From positions 1 to 37,797 of the forward strand of contig JAJDXS010000044.1 of the NCBI GenBank assembly GCA_022823145.1: a DNA stretch of 37,797 nucleotides, given 5' to 3'. This DNA is from Gemmatimonadota bacterium (GTDB lineage Bacteria; Gemmatimonadota; Gemmatimonadetes; Longimicrobiales; Gaopeijiaceae). Of the stretch, positions 37,513 to 37,797 are shown in pieces; position 1 is the first letter of the stretch; each line of letters opens with the position of its first letter. The translations under genes were made by a program, and so were the position numbers. A model generated the notes under the pieces. That model made no database searches, had not been told where the DNA came from, and saw only the letters and a program-made list of their open reading frames with translations.

Positions 37513-37797
37513 TCAGCCGCGTGGTCTCCGGCGGGCTTCCAGTGCCTTCCGAAGCTGTCCCTCGTCGGCTCGCTGGTAGCATTCGAGCACCGTCTTGGCG
37601 GTCTTCCATCCGCCCAACTCGCAGAGGACCTTGAGCGGCTGGTCCATCAGGTCGCTCGCAAACTTGCGCCTCAGCGAGTGCCAGCCCCGCCCGCGCTTCG
37701 GTTCCAGATCCGCGAGCCCTTGGGCCTTGTACCACCAAGCTCGCACCAGCGACCGGCCCGCGCACTTCGAGGCAACCGTCGGCGCGGGTAGCACCGG
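37513..37797 (-). CDS. Tyrosine recombinase/phage-type integrase, C-terminal part (runs off the window)
   Basis: Ninety-four codons of the catalytic domain of a tyrosine site-specific recombinase are visible, and the gene continues beyond the right edge. RGWHSLRRKFASDL carries the conserved His-x-x-Arg of the active site, LGGWKTAKTVLECY has the Trp that takes the second His/Trp position and the nucleophilic Tyr, and a charged tail (ADEGQLRKALEARRRPRG) ends the protein. The upstream KAQGLADLEPKRGRG segment fits the preceding strand region. The catalytic Arg-Lys of the N-terminal half lies outside the window. Genes of this type mobilise genomic islands and often integrate in the 3' end of a gene. 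The reading frame ends cleanly in a stop, so the visible part looks intact. Confidence 0.85.
   Translation of the reverse strand, partial: PVLPAPTVASKCAGRSLVRAWWYKAQGLADLEPKRGRGWHSLRRKFASDLMDQPLKVLCELGGWKTAKTVLECYQRADEGQLRKALEARRRPRG

Overview
The window is GC-rich bacterial chromosome dominated by exported hydrolases, lipoproteins and one SusC/SusD-type outer-membrane uptake pair. About two thirds of the genes begin with a Sec, Tat or lipoprotein signal. The mix is typical of Gemmatimonadota or related groups: SusC/SusD with very high GC, a VPS10-type propeller, DUF5117-type metalloprotease, several CocE/NonD hydrolases, and an Ig-like plus leishmanolysin-like lipoprotein. A marine or host-associated gemmatimonadote is my best guess, inferred from gene content only. 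No rRNA, tRNA or CRISPR array was seen.

Layout. 299-1006 is a cyclophilin lipoprotein, convergent with a DUF2461 gene (1028-1714, minus). A tightly packed plus-strand run follows (1796-10701): SRPBCC protein, family 5-like uracil-DNA glycosylase, Tat-exported M19 dipeptidase homologue, CocE/NonD lipoprotein, cupin-like protein, a 98-aa unknown, a VPS10/sortilin-like propeller broken by one extra G in a G9 tract, and a hotdog thioesterase. After an AT-rich, dyad-rich gap comes a second plus-strand run (10944-23977): SusC, SusD, CocE/NonD hydrolase, D-aminoacylase-like amidohydrolase lipoprotein, S9 glutamyl-type peptidase and a DUF5117-type zinc metalloprotease. It looks like an uptake locus for peptides or amino-acid derivatives, perhaps containing D-residues, rather than glycans.

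24021-26303 (minus) pairs a Tat-exported alanine racemase homologue with a KAS III enzyme. A 6-bladed propeller lipoprotein follows on plus. Then come two translationally coupled minus-strand genes, an AlbA_2/Schlafen-type HTH protein and an NTF2-like lipoprotein. A 37-bp near-perfect palindrome lies upstream of the AlbA_2 gene, between it and a divergent carboxypeptidase-regulatory-domain protein. The right end (minus) holds a leishmanolysin-like lipoprotein whose HExxH reads HQTGH and a GH2 beta-galactosidase with a discoidin-like tail. Beyond them lie the last ~45 codons of a sodium:solute symporter and then the C-terminal part of a tyrosine recombinase, which runs off the window. This looks like the edge of an integrated element.

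The most unusual theme is three exported enzyme homologues with altered catalytic residues: the M19 dipeptidase, the alanine racemase and the M8 protease. All family calls come from reading motifs by eye; no database search was run.
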